Source of the DNA: Trichobilharzia szidati
Taxonomy: Eukaryota; Platyhelminthes; Trematoda; Strigeidida; Schistosomatidae
Length of the DNA stretch: 64,000 bases
Reading direction: 5' to 3'
Assembly: GCA_944472155.2 (NCBI GenBank)
Contig: OX235273.1
Span: 81,400,793-81,464,792 of the forward strand
Shown: piece by piece, positions 33,330 through 43,964 of the stretch
Layout: each line of letters starts with the position of its first letter
Position numbering within the stretch: position 1 is the first letter of the stretch
Notes under the pieces: model-generated
Databases searched by the model: none
What the model saw: the letters and a program-made list of their open reading frames with translations, nothing else
Told to the model about the DNA's origin: nothing
Translations under genes and position numbers: made by a program

Positions 33330-34055
33330 GAAAAACTACACATTCTGGGACATTCTTTGATTATCACTCAGCTCATCCACTCACGGCAAAACGACGATTA
33401 GTACAAGGTCTTGCAGACAGAAAACGTAGACTTACAACAACACCAAATGACCAAGGAAAAGAAATAAACATCCTATTTAGAGCGTTACTCGACAACAACT
33501 ACTCAAAAGAATTTATCAGAGATAATATAAAAAAAGAAAACCAGAGAATGACAAGAAGCAGGAAGGCAAAAAAAATAATCACAATACCATATAAAAATGG
33601 TTCATCTGAGGCGATTCGTAGAAACCTCAAAAATATTGGGATTCGCATCACGTTAAAAATAAGATAAATCAACTTAAAGATCCAATAAAAAGAATGGATA
33701 AAAACAATGTAATTAACAAAATATCTTTTGCCGAGTGTCTGACTAAATATGCCGGTCACACGTCCAGATCACTCAAAATAAGAGTGAATGAACATAAACG
33801 TCTAACTAAAGGTCATCCCACAGGAACACAAGATTACAACTATTTAGAAAAAACATTCGTCTACAGCTGCACATGCAGCATGAGACAAAAACCACAATAT
33901 TGATTGAAATAATGTTTTTATATCTGAAATCTAATATGAACAAATGGAGGAACTAATAACAGAATCTATATTCATTCAGGTCACGCCGGATACATGTAAC
34001 AAAGATAATGCAAAACAACTGTTAACAACCTGGAATACAGTTCTGGACACACAAA
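33330..34055 (+). pseudogene. Penelope-like element fragment, second lineage
   Basis: Pieces read AKRRLVQGLADRKRRL, NILFRALLDNNYSKEFIRDN and KIITIPYKNGSSEAIRRNL, then after a frame change LKDPIKRMDKNNVINKISFA and YAGHTSRSLKIRVNEHKR. YAGHTSRS corresponds to the YIGxTSR strand of the GIY-YIG domain. A C-terminal remnant continues to about 34055. The catalytic reverse-transcriptase blocks are missing. Confidence 0.75.
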
Positions 34056-34057
34056 AA

Positions 34058-34235
34058 TGAATGGCATAACGGTCTTCGAGCTCGCCTTGTAACCAGGAGG
34101 TCCTGGATGCGAAACCCAGTGGGTGCGCACTGATGATGAATTCCAAACTAGGCTGACGAAACAGCTTCCGTTATACTTTCAGGTTTTCCAATGGTCCTCT
34201 AACCAATGTCAGTTCATAATGAAATCCTCAAAAAA
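34058..34235 (+). repeat. SINE-C, partial
   Basis: GAGCTCGCCTTGTAACCAGG, GTGGGTGCGCACTGATGATG, then a mixed C1/C2 hammerhead segment ending ACGAAACAGC, and the tail. Confidence 0.7.
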
Positions 34236-34508
34236 AGAACTACACACATGAGTACAAATCATAAAAGTGTAAATTAAAAACAAAACAATCCCACCAATTG
34301 GTGTGATCACTAGCAGTAATTTTACTTGAAATATTACCAAACCAAAAACTTATCACTGTGTGTAAACCATTGAAGTATAATTATAATTTATTATAATCAC
34401 CGTTATTACTGATGTTCAAAACATTTAACACATTATTATTGTTTGATCCACAAACTCACCGTCATTGGTTGAATATTTTATGTTTATGAAGCTATGTAAA
34501 TTAAAGTA

Positions 34509-34546
34509 AAGCCTGAAGATCTAATTGAAAACAATTTTGTTTGCTT
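34509..34546 (+). ncRNA. Hammerhead motif P1-like
   Basis: Stem I is AAGC (34509-34512) with GCUU (34543-34546). The core is CUGAAGA (34513-34519), with GAAA at 34527-34530. Stem III is AACAA/UUGUU and U34542 is the cleavage nucleotide. Stem II has decayed (UCUAAUU, no clear pairs), so activity is doubtful. Confidence 0.45.
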
Positions 34547-34692
34547 ATGCGTCTTGTTCTAATAGAAACATCATTGCATATTCACCATAAGGCAGCATAT
34601 CTCTGCTTCACAGACTGTACAAAATCACAAGAGCATAGAAATTACCACTTAGAATAAGTTTTCAAAATTTATTTTGTAGGGATTCTATTAAT

Positions 34693-35055
34693 ATCAGGTT
34701 AGACCATGGATTGGTATCAGTTAGAGAACCATTGAAAACTAGCCACATGGAGTACTGACAGACAGCTGTCTCGTCAGCCTAGTTTGGGAATCATTGGCAG
34801 TACGCACCCAACACAGGGGGCTCGAGCCCACGACCTTCCGGTTATAAGGCGAGCAATCTGGTATACCACCCAGTCACCGGGACCGGATTCCTCAATGGCC
34901 AGCCCATGAGTTCTAACTTCTGCCAATTCGTGATTTCAGCACAACTAGCACCAGCAGGAATTATTGGCGGAGAGTATTTGTCATCACTCCCGACAGGATG
35001 CACCCCACTCGTCACGACTTCTCACTAGGACTTCAGTCAACTTCGAATAAGCTAA
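34693..35055 (-). repeat. SINE-C, subtype C2, full length
   Basis: Complement: 5' extension, head (GGTCCCGGTGACTGGGTGG), body with CCCAAACTAGGCTGACGAG, tail CTCTAACTGATACCAATCC. Confidence 0.8.
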
Positions 35056-35689
35056 TCTCATGTGGAATTAGCAAATGTCTTTCCTAGTCTATAACCTCAC
35101 CCAGTTTACCAGCTCGATAGTTTTCTAGCCGTTCCCAAGCCCGGGAAAAGAGGAAGGCGTTGAGCGTGGGGTTAGCGACCAAAATCTCGAAACTTATTGA
35201 ATTTGGGTTATCTTTTAATAATTACATGTAAGATATAAAGAACATACCCCAAATCACAAATATTGATTGTACACTTAAGTAAATATTAAATGCTTAGGCG
35301 GCCTGCTCAAAATTGGGCTATCGAAAACCTCCGTCATTGTATACTGCAAATAATTTCTCTTATCCAATTTGTTTCAGTCTAGTAAAATATGACCTATAAT
35401 GGTACTGTTTACTCTGGCGAGTATTTAAAACATTTACAACTTGAGGTTTCGCATGTTTCTACTAAACATGAGAAAAAGCATTATCCTGGATGGCAGCTTA
35501 TCCCATTACATGACATGGCCGTTCCTGAGTGATGTCCTTAGTTCACAAAATGTACTCCTAAACTTCTTATAATTAGCATTCAACAAAATGTTGTGCATTT
35601 TTCGAAGGAGAAAAAGAAGAGATATCATCATAACGGATTGGTTTTCGCTCCAGGTCAGATAGAACTATGTCACACAGTCTACTGTTAAT
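35056..35689. other. Unclassified; possible SINE-B remnant
   Basis: The stretch 35292-35345 (GGCGGCCTGCTCAAAATTGG, then GCTATCGA) resembles the SINE-B body. The remainder is unassigned. Confidence 0.35.
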
Positions 35690-35815
35690 TAATCTTTTAT
35701 TTGAAAATTCTGGACGAAGGGAAATTATCATGTAATAAACTGCCTTGAAAATTCTGTAAATTATATAAATATTTTTCGGAATAAAGCTATTATTACTACC
35801 ACTGAAAACGTACCT
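35690..35815 (+). repeat. CR1-like LINE 3' tail
   Basis: GCCTTGAAAATTCTGTA, then TTCGGAATAAAGCTATTATT, the 3' end of the CR1-like family. Confidence 0.6.
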
Positions 35816-35924
35816 AAGCTGACTGTTTAGTTAAAAGTAAGGTATAAAATACGTTATGAACGATCAAAAACCTTTCTTAGTATTCCCACCCTTATCACTT
35901 ATATGATTTTCCAGGAAACAGAAA

Positions 35925-36610
35925 TGATTATTATCATTATTATTCATCTCAAGCGTTCCGAATGAAAATTAAACCTTCAACAGCACATCTCCCTTGCTCA
36001 TGCTTCTATGTTTTCATCTTCACAAGCTTTCATTTTCTTTTCTCATGACCCCATCCATGTCAACCCTGGACAAGCAAGTTGTCAATTCTCACTTGGGCTT
36101 CACTGACCTGACATATGATGTTACTTAAATATTCCCTCCACGTATATCTGATGCATTTCCATCAGATTTGTGCGTATTTGTTGGAGAATAGATTGTCGGC
36201 TCACTGACTCACTGACAGACTACCTTCTTGCTTATCCTTCCTGAGTAGCTATCTAGTCCTCATTATCGAGGTAGCGAGGGCAGCTGATGATGAGAGTCTG
36301 TAATCTGTTATAAACGCTCTTTGTGACATGGACGCTAAGCGTCACAACCGCATAGAAATACTGATTGGGATTCGCACTAGAAATTCCAGTCTTGTTTCTA
36401 GTACCGGATATTGTAGTTTTCCATAGAGATTTCAGAGGAATGAAGGCCTTTCTTGTTTTCTAGATTCTGGCTGACTTTGACATCTTCATTCATCCCACCG
36501 GCAGTTGAAGCTATGCTGCCCAGGTAAGTAAGTGGGAAAGACAACTTCTTTTAGATTTATCTTGTCGATGGTGATTGGCGTCTGTTGTTGTTAGTCGGAC
36601 ATCTATTCAC
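35925..36610 (-). mobile_element. RTE-like LINE, 3' part, degenerate
   Basis: The complement retains the pattern of the RTE C-terminal region from ITIDKINLKE-like sequence near 36560 down to an AT-rich tail at 35925. No long frame survives. Confidence 0.7.
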
Positions 36611-37039
36611 TATTCCTTAGGACATTTCCACTTTTTAGCCAAACGACCACTCAGATAATCATTATACTTTGTGAATAAATTGTCTTCTTTCGAAATAAGC
36701 ATTAAAAATAGCGTCACATATAATCATTAATATAAGCTATTAAAATTTATATATAAAATATGAAATAATAATTTTATTACTGCAAATAAACGACACACAC
36801 GAAAAGTGAATAAAATGAAGGAAATAAAAAGAAAAAGAAACGAATTTCTGTCTGCGTTGTCAGCAAATTGAAATATTTAAAGACGTTTGAAAATAATAAA
36901 TAATTCAATGGTGATAAATGGTTGGACTCAGTCATAACTTATATTGAAGTAGACAGCTTTGCAAATATGACAAATGGATATATATGGAATTCGAAATTTA
37001 GTTAAATACTTACAATTCTGAGCATGGATTTAAGGGAAT
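36611..37039. other. AT-rich, nothing recognised
   Basis: No supported feature. Confidence 0.5.
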
Positions 37040-37586
37040 ATCCGTCTATTTTTGATTGAACACTAGTCAGTAACTAGTGTAATGTGTCTAGTCCTATCTT
37101 CGGTGCAGAGTGAATTCTATCAGTCATGTTTGCAATGTGGCCACCATGCTAGGTGGCTCGCCATTACGGTGCACTGTGAATTGTTGATACTAGATGGTTG
37201 GAGGCAATCAGCAGGAAGCCTTGGACCTAGGTTTCGTGCTAGTTGGCACTCATCAGCAAGGCGTATCTGCAACCTCAAACGAACTGATGTCCCTTCTGAG
37301 ATTCGAGCCCGCATCATTCAGTGCTGCAGTCAGAGACGTTACCACTGAGCTATTCAGTCAAAAATATCCAATAAAGTCCTACAGGAGGTCAGCTGCGAGC
37401 CTGAATAGCTCAGTGGTAACGTCTCTGACTGCAGCACTGAATGATGCGGGCTCGAATCTCAGAAGGGACATCAGTTCGTTTGAGGTTGCAGATACGCCTT
37501 GCTGATGAGTGCCAACTAGCACGAAACCTAGGTCCAAGGCTTCCTGCTGATTGCCTCCAACCATCTAATACCAACATATCCGTCTA
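37040..37586. repeat. SINE-D inverted pair with perfect 166-bp palindrome
   Basis: A minus-strand SINE-D (37040-37356) and a partial plus-strand one (37402-37586). Arms 37191-37356 and 37402-37567 are exact reverse complements by eye, with a 45-bp spacer. Both arms hold the tRNA-like head (TGAATAGCTCAGTGGTAACG, GGCTCGAATCTC). Matching open frames on both strands are only the repeat read twice. Confidence 0.9.
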
Positions 37587-37644
37587 TAAAAGATTAGATA
37601 TGGTGGAGAAGATTTGTAGAATCAGTTGGATGATTTTTCGTTTA

Positions 37645-37786
37645 GTTGTGTCCTCTGAGCCAGCCGGATGGTTTATTCGCATAGCTTTCATTGCCCAGCT
37701 TATTAGGCAACATCTTCAGCTCATACTTCAGTTTCACTTAATACTGAAGCTTCACAAGTAAACCACCCAGCTCAGAGAACAAAAAC
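37645..37786 (-). mobile_element. Mini-element with inverted ends and hammerhead (copy 2)
   Basis: Inverted ends TCCTCTGAGCCAGCC and the complement of GGCTGGGTG-like CCACCCAGCTCAGAG, imperfect. It is related to 14601-14704. Confidence 0.65.
37681..37719 (-). ncRNA. Hammerhead motif P2 (copy 2)
   Basis: Minus strand. Core CUGAAGA (37713-37719), one U, stem II GUUGCC/GGCAAU (6 pairs), then GAAA (37686-37689) and GCUAU. Stem II differs from the copy at 43965 by paired changes. Confidence 0.55.
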
Positions 37787-38139
37787 TACATCGGAAGAAG
37801 ATTAGATGTTTGATATTTTCTAAGATTTGACCATTAACCAGAAATGCTTCCTAATGAGGTAATAATGAAATCAAGCTCGTTACGTTTGTAGAAAAACAAA
37901 GAGATTTTGACTGAATGCTATGAATTAACTATTACTAAATGTTAAAACTGAGAAGATGTAGAATACTTTTACCCATGGTTTTCATCATATAATTAAAAAA
38001 ATAATTCATATAATTAAAAAAATAAGCTTGAAAATAACCGATGATGAAAGCATATCTTATCAAAAGAAGTTTGAAAAAATTGGAAAAATTTAACCTGAGG
38101 ATGAGAAACTGAAATTTTTCTAATGTAAGTGTAGAACCT
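37787..38139. other. AT-rich, nothing recognised
   Basis: No supported feature. Confidence 0.5.
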
Positions 38140-38290
38140 GGACACTGTGATAGAATGTAATTCCATATTAGATAAGTTCATTTTTATTATCATAAAGCAA
38201 TGTAGTATTAACAACTGGATGACGTTTCGAGCACAAATTAGTGTTCATGATCATATCAGTTTTAGTCACACGGTTTCATAATTTGTCGTA
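38140..38290 (-). repeat. PLE-type tail, P3 family
   Basis: The complement ends with AATATGGAATTACATTC and carries a hammerhead-like motif. Related tails are at 25.17, 40.43 and 46.61 kb. Confidence 0.6.
38213..38261 (-). ncRNA. Hammerhead-like motif P3 (A3, C8 variant)
   Basis: Minus strand. Stem I is AACUGAU with AUCCAGUU (one bulged C). The box AUGAUCA (38248-38254) replaces CUGANGA. Stem II is GAACAC/GUGCUC (5 of 6 pairs), then GAA, a minimal stem III ACGU and cleavage base C. Confidence 0.5.
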
Positions 38291-38544
38291 TATATATCTT
38301 CTCTCTTCCTCTCTCTCTTTCCAACTTCGTCTAGTTGTTTGTTGTCACTCTATATCTTCGGTATAGGTATCGCGTCATTCCGATTACACATGAGCAGTGT
38401 TGAATCGGTAAACAAAGTTTCAGTGATTCACCTCTATCTCGAACTAACCATATTACTTTTTAATACTCTCACCCTGTTCCACCCTGTCTAGTTCTGTCTT
38501 CTGACCTTACTTGGACATCTCATTTCCTAACGATTTTTTAAGAA

Positions 38545-39800
38545 AGTGTTCTGTCTAACCTACTACATTAAGAAACTTAGACAATCTGGAATAACGCAAC
38601 CTTTACTTTTACAATTTGTCAACTCTTGTATCTTACCTATTCTACTTTACCGCTCCCCGTTAGTCTTTCCTGGTCTACTGAAAAAAGGACTATACCATCC
38701 TGAGAAGGATGTTGAAGGTAGTCAGTAGGACTAGTGGTGTAAAACTCAGTCAGCTCGTCTCTACATTAGTTGATAGGCATCTGAATACATGCGAAAAATG
38801 GTCCAAAACCATACTCTCCGACCCCCAACACCCCTTCTATTCCCAACTCTCTCCTTGTATCTCATCTAGTAGAACCAGAAATCAGTATAAAATAATATAT
38901 GCTCGTACAACCAAGTACAGGAACTCAACGATACTATACTTAGCCCTTGTTCTAAGCGACAGAGACAATGTTAAGCGCGAAACCTATGACTTTCTTTGTT
39001 GTTAATAACATAATTTTGGGCTCTTTTATTTCTCTCCTATTTTGTATTATATAGAGAACTCCTTCTTAAACATACTTAGCCACCTAAAACATTAACATTG
39101 GCTTACTTTTTTGTACTTTACTGTATTCCTTCTTTTGTGTATCTACTGGTTCCGAATATATTAGCACTATGAGTAGTACAAAATTTCCCTGTCATTAACC
39201 ACCATGTAATTATTAGTTTTGTGGTTGTTTTTTCTTATTTTTTATTTATTAATTTTTTTTCGGCAATACTAAACTGACAATTATTGTTTGTGAACGCCAT
39301 TGTCACACCTTAAAAATTTTGTATTATGCAGGATTACTCACACTACCACTATAAACACTGCATTAGACCTGACAATGAAAAACAAAACAACAACCCTGAA
39401 ATGTTATTTTATGATTGTTTAGAGTTGTTTCAACCAAATTAACTGATCATCTTGGCGATAAACATTCTTAAATATCATTTCATAACTTCTTGTATGACTA
39501 TAGCTTTACTGTTACCATGCATAATCATATCATAGCTTCCACTACCCAATACTCAGATATTATTTTATGTTGAATATTTTCCTTTCTACTTCTTGGTATT
39601 TTTTTTGCATTTTTTTTTGAAATTATTTTGTGTTTTTCCTGTTTTTTTGCTGTTGGTGTCTTTATATTTATTTTATTTTATTTTTTGAAATACTCTTTTA
39701 AATGTCTGATAAAATTAGATGCAAATATTGTAGATATGTGCTGAAAATTCCACACTGTACCACTAGTACTGTTTCTGGAATAAAGCAAATTATTATTATT
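38545..39800 (+). mobile_element. CR1/Jockey-like LINE, 3' 1.2 kb
   Basis: Coding 3' end (two frames) followed by about 0.8 kb of untranslated tail ending CTGGAATAAAGC and ATT repeats. 38810-39800 is closely related to 42314-43265, so this subfamily has moved relatively recently. Confidence 0.85.
38546..39005 (+). pseudogene. LINE reverse transcriptase, C-terminal part
   Basis: The first frame (38546-38728) has YIKKLRQSGITQPLLLQFVN and CILPILLYRSPL. A frameshift near 38705 leads to the second frame (38709-39005) with LVDRHLNTCEKWSKTILSD and IYARTTKYRNSTILYL. Order and spacing match the uninterrupted 189-codon frame at 60.40-60.97 kb. Confidence 0.85.
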
Positions 39801-39884
39801 ATTAAATGCTGGTAAATGCAATGCAATGGCTGAGCTTTTTTCTAGGTTACTTAACTTAGCAGGGTCAATCATTCAGGGTCTAGT

Positions 39885-40178
39885 TGAATTTTTGCTTCAG
39901 GATTTCGTCATGAATTCAAATCAGTTGGAGAACCATTGGAAACCAGCCACAGGGAGTACTGAACAGCTGTTTCGTTAGCCTAATTTGGGACTCTTCAGCA
40001 GTACGCACCCATCATCATGGTTCGAACCCAGGACCTTCTGGTTACAAGGCGAGCTAGCTCCTAGACCATTAAGTCACTGGGACCCAATCCAGTGGCCAGT
40101 GCATGAATTCCAACTTCTGCCAACTCACGATATGGCGCGACCAACAGCGAATGTCGTCTCTCAGGTGTCAGACACCTG
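39885..40178 (-). repeat. SINE-C, subtype C1
   Basis: Complement: 5' extension, head (GTCCCAGTGACTTAATGG, GGTTCGAACC), hammerhead segment, tail CTCCAACTGATTTGAATTC. Confidence 0.85.
39956..40004 (-). ncRNA. Hammerhead motif in SINE-C, core intact
   Basis: Minus strand. Stem I is GUACUG/CAGUAC. The core is CUGAAGA (39992-39998). Stem II is GUCC with GG(CUA)AC, where CUA is an inserted bulge. GAAA is intact. Stem III is ACAGCUGU and U is the cleavage nucleotide. Every catalytic core base is present; the bulge is the only defect. Confidence 0.6.
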
Positions 40179-40179
40179 A

Positions 40180-40400
40180 TAAACCAATCATCTAGCTGAC
40201 TCCGATCTACTAGTTTAACCTATGTTATTGACCTCACCGTCATTAAATGGCATTTCGTAAATTATATTATTTTCCCCAATTGGATCTATAGGGTCCTTAA
40301 GATGAGAACGTTTACCTCTGAGAGAATTTGGTTGGTTTAAATGCCACCCTAATTCCAACCTCATTGAGAATCCTACTTAAGGCTTCTGATGTTCTTTCTT
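40180..40400 (-). pseudogene. Penelope-like endonuclease fragment
   Basis: The complement encodes SHLKDPIDPIGENNIIYEMPF, interrupted later by stops, and TSRSESAR. Same lineage as 27.08-27.41 kb. IYE.PF marks the GIY strand and the YIG strand is mutated. Confidence 0.65.
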
Positions 40401-40429
40401 TATACAGCAGTATATATAAAATAAATTGT

Positions 40430-40560
40430 GAAACTACCTGACTAAGTTGATATGATTATGAGCATTAATTTATGCTCGAAACGTCATCCAGTATTTAATA
40501 CAGTATCACCTTGAGTTATTTAAAATAAACTTATCTAATATGAAATTTCGGTAGTCAAAC
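40430..40560 (+). repeat. PLE-type tail, P3 family
   Basis: Lies on the 5' side of the minus-strand PLE fragment but in the opposite orientation, as in the foldback PLEs. It ends CTTATCTAATATGAAATT. Confidence 0.6.
40445..40493 (+). ncRNA. Hammerhead-like motif P3 (A3-U8 variant)
   Basis: The box AUGAUUA (40452-40458) stands where CUGANGA is expected: C3 is A and G8 is U, so the 3-8 pair could form as A-U. A spacer U is followed by stem II GAGCAU/AUGCUC (6 pairs, loop UAAUUU), GAA, stem III ACGU and cleavage base C40485. Stem I is UUGAU with AUCCA (one bulged C). Confidence 0.55.
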
Positions 40561-41864
40561 AGATAGGTTTGTGAAAGTTGTAACAAGATAAGCTGTGAAT
40601 ATTTTCAGCTGATCAGTGATAGGTTTGCTTCTAATTACAATATATAGTAGCTATATATTTGTTGTCTATACAATTATGTAATCATATTCATACCCTTAGA
40701 ATATAATTTTATCACTTCACTAAGCACACACAGATAACCAGATAAATTAACGAAAACCAAGTGAGCTCTGGATATGTAGTGCACAAATAGTTTGGGAAAT
40801 CACTTCTGGACGATCTATTACTAATGTTTATACTTATTCTGACATTTCAACTAACTTTGTAAATAGTTCACGTTTTTTTCCCTAGACTGTGTATCATCAG
40901 TTTAACATTTGCATATCACACGGTGATTTTCGATCTTTATTATTCGCCTTTGCTTTTGTTTAGTCTTTAATTGTAATACTTCTTTGTTTTTCTGTGTACA
41001 TCTACAGTGTGCTGTTTGCCAATGTGATTCTGTTTGAGTGAACGAAAGTCATTCTGACCCCCTGAGACTGTCTTCGAGAGGCCTTGGTGTGTGATTCTTA
41101 TGGACAGAGCTTCTGACCCTTTCTCATTGGGAATATTCTCCTTGATTCTAAAGTAACCTTTACAGTTGGACTTTGGTTATCTACATTTGTCTTACAATAC
41201 TTGTTTTCCATTTAGAAACATACACTGTCTATATAGCTGCCACACGGCACTGTTGAGGTGTAATGACAGAACACAAAGGCTAGTTTATCGAGAACTTCAA
41301 GGGATAGTTATAGATTTTTATGCACATTATTGTCAGTGGAGAATCAGCGTCTTCTGATTGGTTGTTTTCCTGCTGAAGGTTATTCTGTATTGCTTGTGAC
41401 CGCTTCTCAGAAAGTTAAGCCGTATATCTGCGAATCGTATTTGCACACGTTGAGTCCGCTGTGATTGGTTGATGAGTTTCTGAAAGTTAAGCTTCATTAT
41501 TGTTTTTCTCATGACCCTGATTCAGGACGTAGCATTGACGTAAATTGCTGTCTACAGTTTTGGCTTGTTCGCAGCCACCTCTCACCACAGAGGTAAATAT
41601 GAGTTGGATGTAATTAATGTTTAATAGAATCACTAATATATTTTGGAGAATAATCGTCTTTTCCCTGAGTTTGGAATGTTTTGTGATAGCTTGTGTCTCA
41701 ACGAACTTTTGCTGCTTATACAGCAGAACGTAGACATCAGTTTCGTGCGACCACACCATAACTGAATCAATTGGGTCTTTAAAGAATATCAATTCAACGT
41801 TTTTCAAATCTTTTTGTTTCATGAATGATTAATATAAACTGACTCCCTGAAAAACTGATATTCT
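40561..41864. other. Unclassified; less AT-rich block
   Basis: From about 40960 the base composition is less AT-rich. Two ATTGG motifs (41357 and 41464 area, inverted CCAAT boxes) occur. CACAGAGGTAAAT near 41591 looks like a 5' splice site. A 111-codon minus-strand frame (41822-41487) is unrecognised. Neither gene nor LTR could be confirmed. Confidence 0.3.
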
Positions 41865-42245
41865 TAATATTGGATGGTTGGAGGCAATTGGCAAGAAGCC
41901 TTTGATCCAGCCATCTTGAAGAAACTCATGTCCCTTCTAAGATTCGGACCCCTGTCACGTTATCACTGAGTCAAACAGGTTGGCGACTAACCTCCTGTAA
42001 GACCGTATTAGATACTTTGACCAAACACTAGGTAGTAAGTAGCTAGTGTCATGTACAAAACCTAGATCCAAGGCTTCCTGCCAATTGCCTCCAACCATCT
42101 AATATCAACAATTCAAAGTGCACCATGATAGTAATCCGCCTAGAATGGTAGCCACATCGCAAATTTGACTAACAGAATTCAGTCTGCACCAAACAAAGGC
42201 CTAGACACATTTTACTAGTTACTAACTGGTGTCCAATCAAAAGTA
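41865..42245. repeat. SINE-D inverted pair, degenerate
   Basis: A minus-strand part (41865-42050) and a plus-strand part (42051-42245) share inverted segments (GGATGGTTGGAGGCAATTGG against CCTCCAACCATC). The right end has the ACTAGTTACTAACTGGTGTCC module. It is an older version of the arrangement at 37.04-37.59 kb. Confidence 0.7.
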
Positions 42246-42313
42246 AACTGATATTCACCGTGCACTAACCAGAAAAGTTATATTTATAATTATACATACC
42301 AAACCATACATTC

Positions 42314-43265
42314 AAACCATACTCTCTGACCCCCAACACCCCTTCTATTCCCAACTCTCGCCTTGTATCTCATCTAGTAGAACCAGAAATCAGTATAAAA
42401 TAATATATGCTCGTACAACCAAGTACAGGAACTCAACGATACTATACTTGGCCCGTGTTCTAAGCGACAGAGACAATGTTAAGCGTGAAACCTATGACTT
42501 GCTCTGTTATTAACAACATAATTTTGGGCTCTTTTATTACTCTCTTATTTTGTATTATATAGTGAACACCTTCTTAACATACTTAGCTACCTAAATTATT
42601 AACATTGGCTTACTTTTTGTACTTTACTGTATTTCCTTCTTTTGTGTTTCTGATGGTTGCGACTATATTAGCACTATGAGTATTACAAAATTTTCCTGTC
42701 ATTAACCATCATGTAATTATTAGTTTTGTGGTTGTTTTTTCTTATTTTTTATTTTTTTCGACAATATTAACTGACAATCATTGGCTGTGAACGCCATTGT
42801 CACACCTTAAAATTTTGTATTATGTAGGATTAATCACACTACCACTATAAACACTGCATTAGACCTGACAATGAAAAACAAAACAACAACCCTGAAATGT
42901 TATTTTATGATTGTTTAGTGTTGTTTCAACCAAATTAACTGATCATCTTGGCGATAAACATTCTTAAACATCATTTCATAAATTCTTGTATGACTGTAGC
43001 TTTACTGTCACCATGCATAATCATATGATAGCTTCCACTACCCAATACTGAGATATTATTAAATGCTGTTAATATTCCCTTCTACTTCTTGGTATTTTTC
43101 TCTTTTTTATTATTTTTGTTGTTGTTGTTGTCTTTATATTTATTTTTTGAAATACTCCTTTTAAATGTTTGATAAAATTAGATGCAAATATTGTAGATAT
43201 GTGCTGAAAATTCCACACTGTACCACTAGTACTGTGTCTGGAATGGAGAAAATTATTATTATTAC
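42314..43265 (+). mobile_element. CR1/Jockey-like LINE, 5'-truncated copy
   Basis: Starts abruptly within the coding 3' end (CAAACCATACTCTCTGACCC) and ends GGAATGGAGAAAATTATTAT. It is nearly the same as 38810-39800 apart from small indels. The mid-element start is typical of incomplete reverse transcription. A target duplication was not clear. Confidence 0.85.
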
Positions 43266-43964
43266 ATCTGGATAACAATCACTTTCTTGTGAACAATGTT
43301 TTTATGTGTATGCTTTGAACAAATAGCAGATTTCCGGAACTGACTGAATGTCATCAAAGCAATTTCACCTCTCTATGCACAAATGATAAGCCTACTTTTT
43401 AGTGGTTAATAAAAGAGTCATATTCACACGCTTTATTGTTCTGAAAGCATTTTCTTACCAAAACAATCAATATCGTAATAGATGGGGGATAAATACTAAT
43501 GTGAGCCAAGGCTTCACAGTTTTGGATTCTGTAACAGAATCTGTGTTCACAAAGTTAAGTTTTCGGTCGGGTTCTGAAACTAATAACTCATACTGTGACA
43601 AACCAATTACATGATATTTTGGTGGTGTTTCACACTTTATTTTGTTCCAGGGAAAACTACCAGAGTAAGCCGAAACTTTATGAAATATTGCATCCACAGT
43701 CTTCTTATTTCAGACACAAATACAGGAGAAAACAAGGTAAAATAAGGCTTTAAACTCAGAGTCGTCGTCTTAGTGAGGCTTAATGCCCAGTGACTGCTAC
43801 CATGAAATAAAGAATAAATCACTGAATTTTAATCAGTTCCTATACAAGTAGCCTAGAAGGTGTGAAAACACACAAAAACAACTAATCACGTCCAAGATCA
43901 CCGGGAGAGATGATTAATAAACTCTTGGAGAAATCTAAAAGCTCACTTCAAATTGAAGTATGCA
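43266..43964. other. Unrecognised, overlapping short ORFs
   Basis: Frames of 60 to 76 codons on both strands between 43402 and 43822 share no motif with known families. Confidence 0.35.

Noticed and set aside
37194..37564. Pair of identical proteins on opposite strands
   Set aside because: They are translations of the two arms of a SINE-D palindrome, not a protein family.
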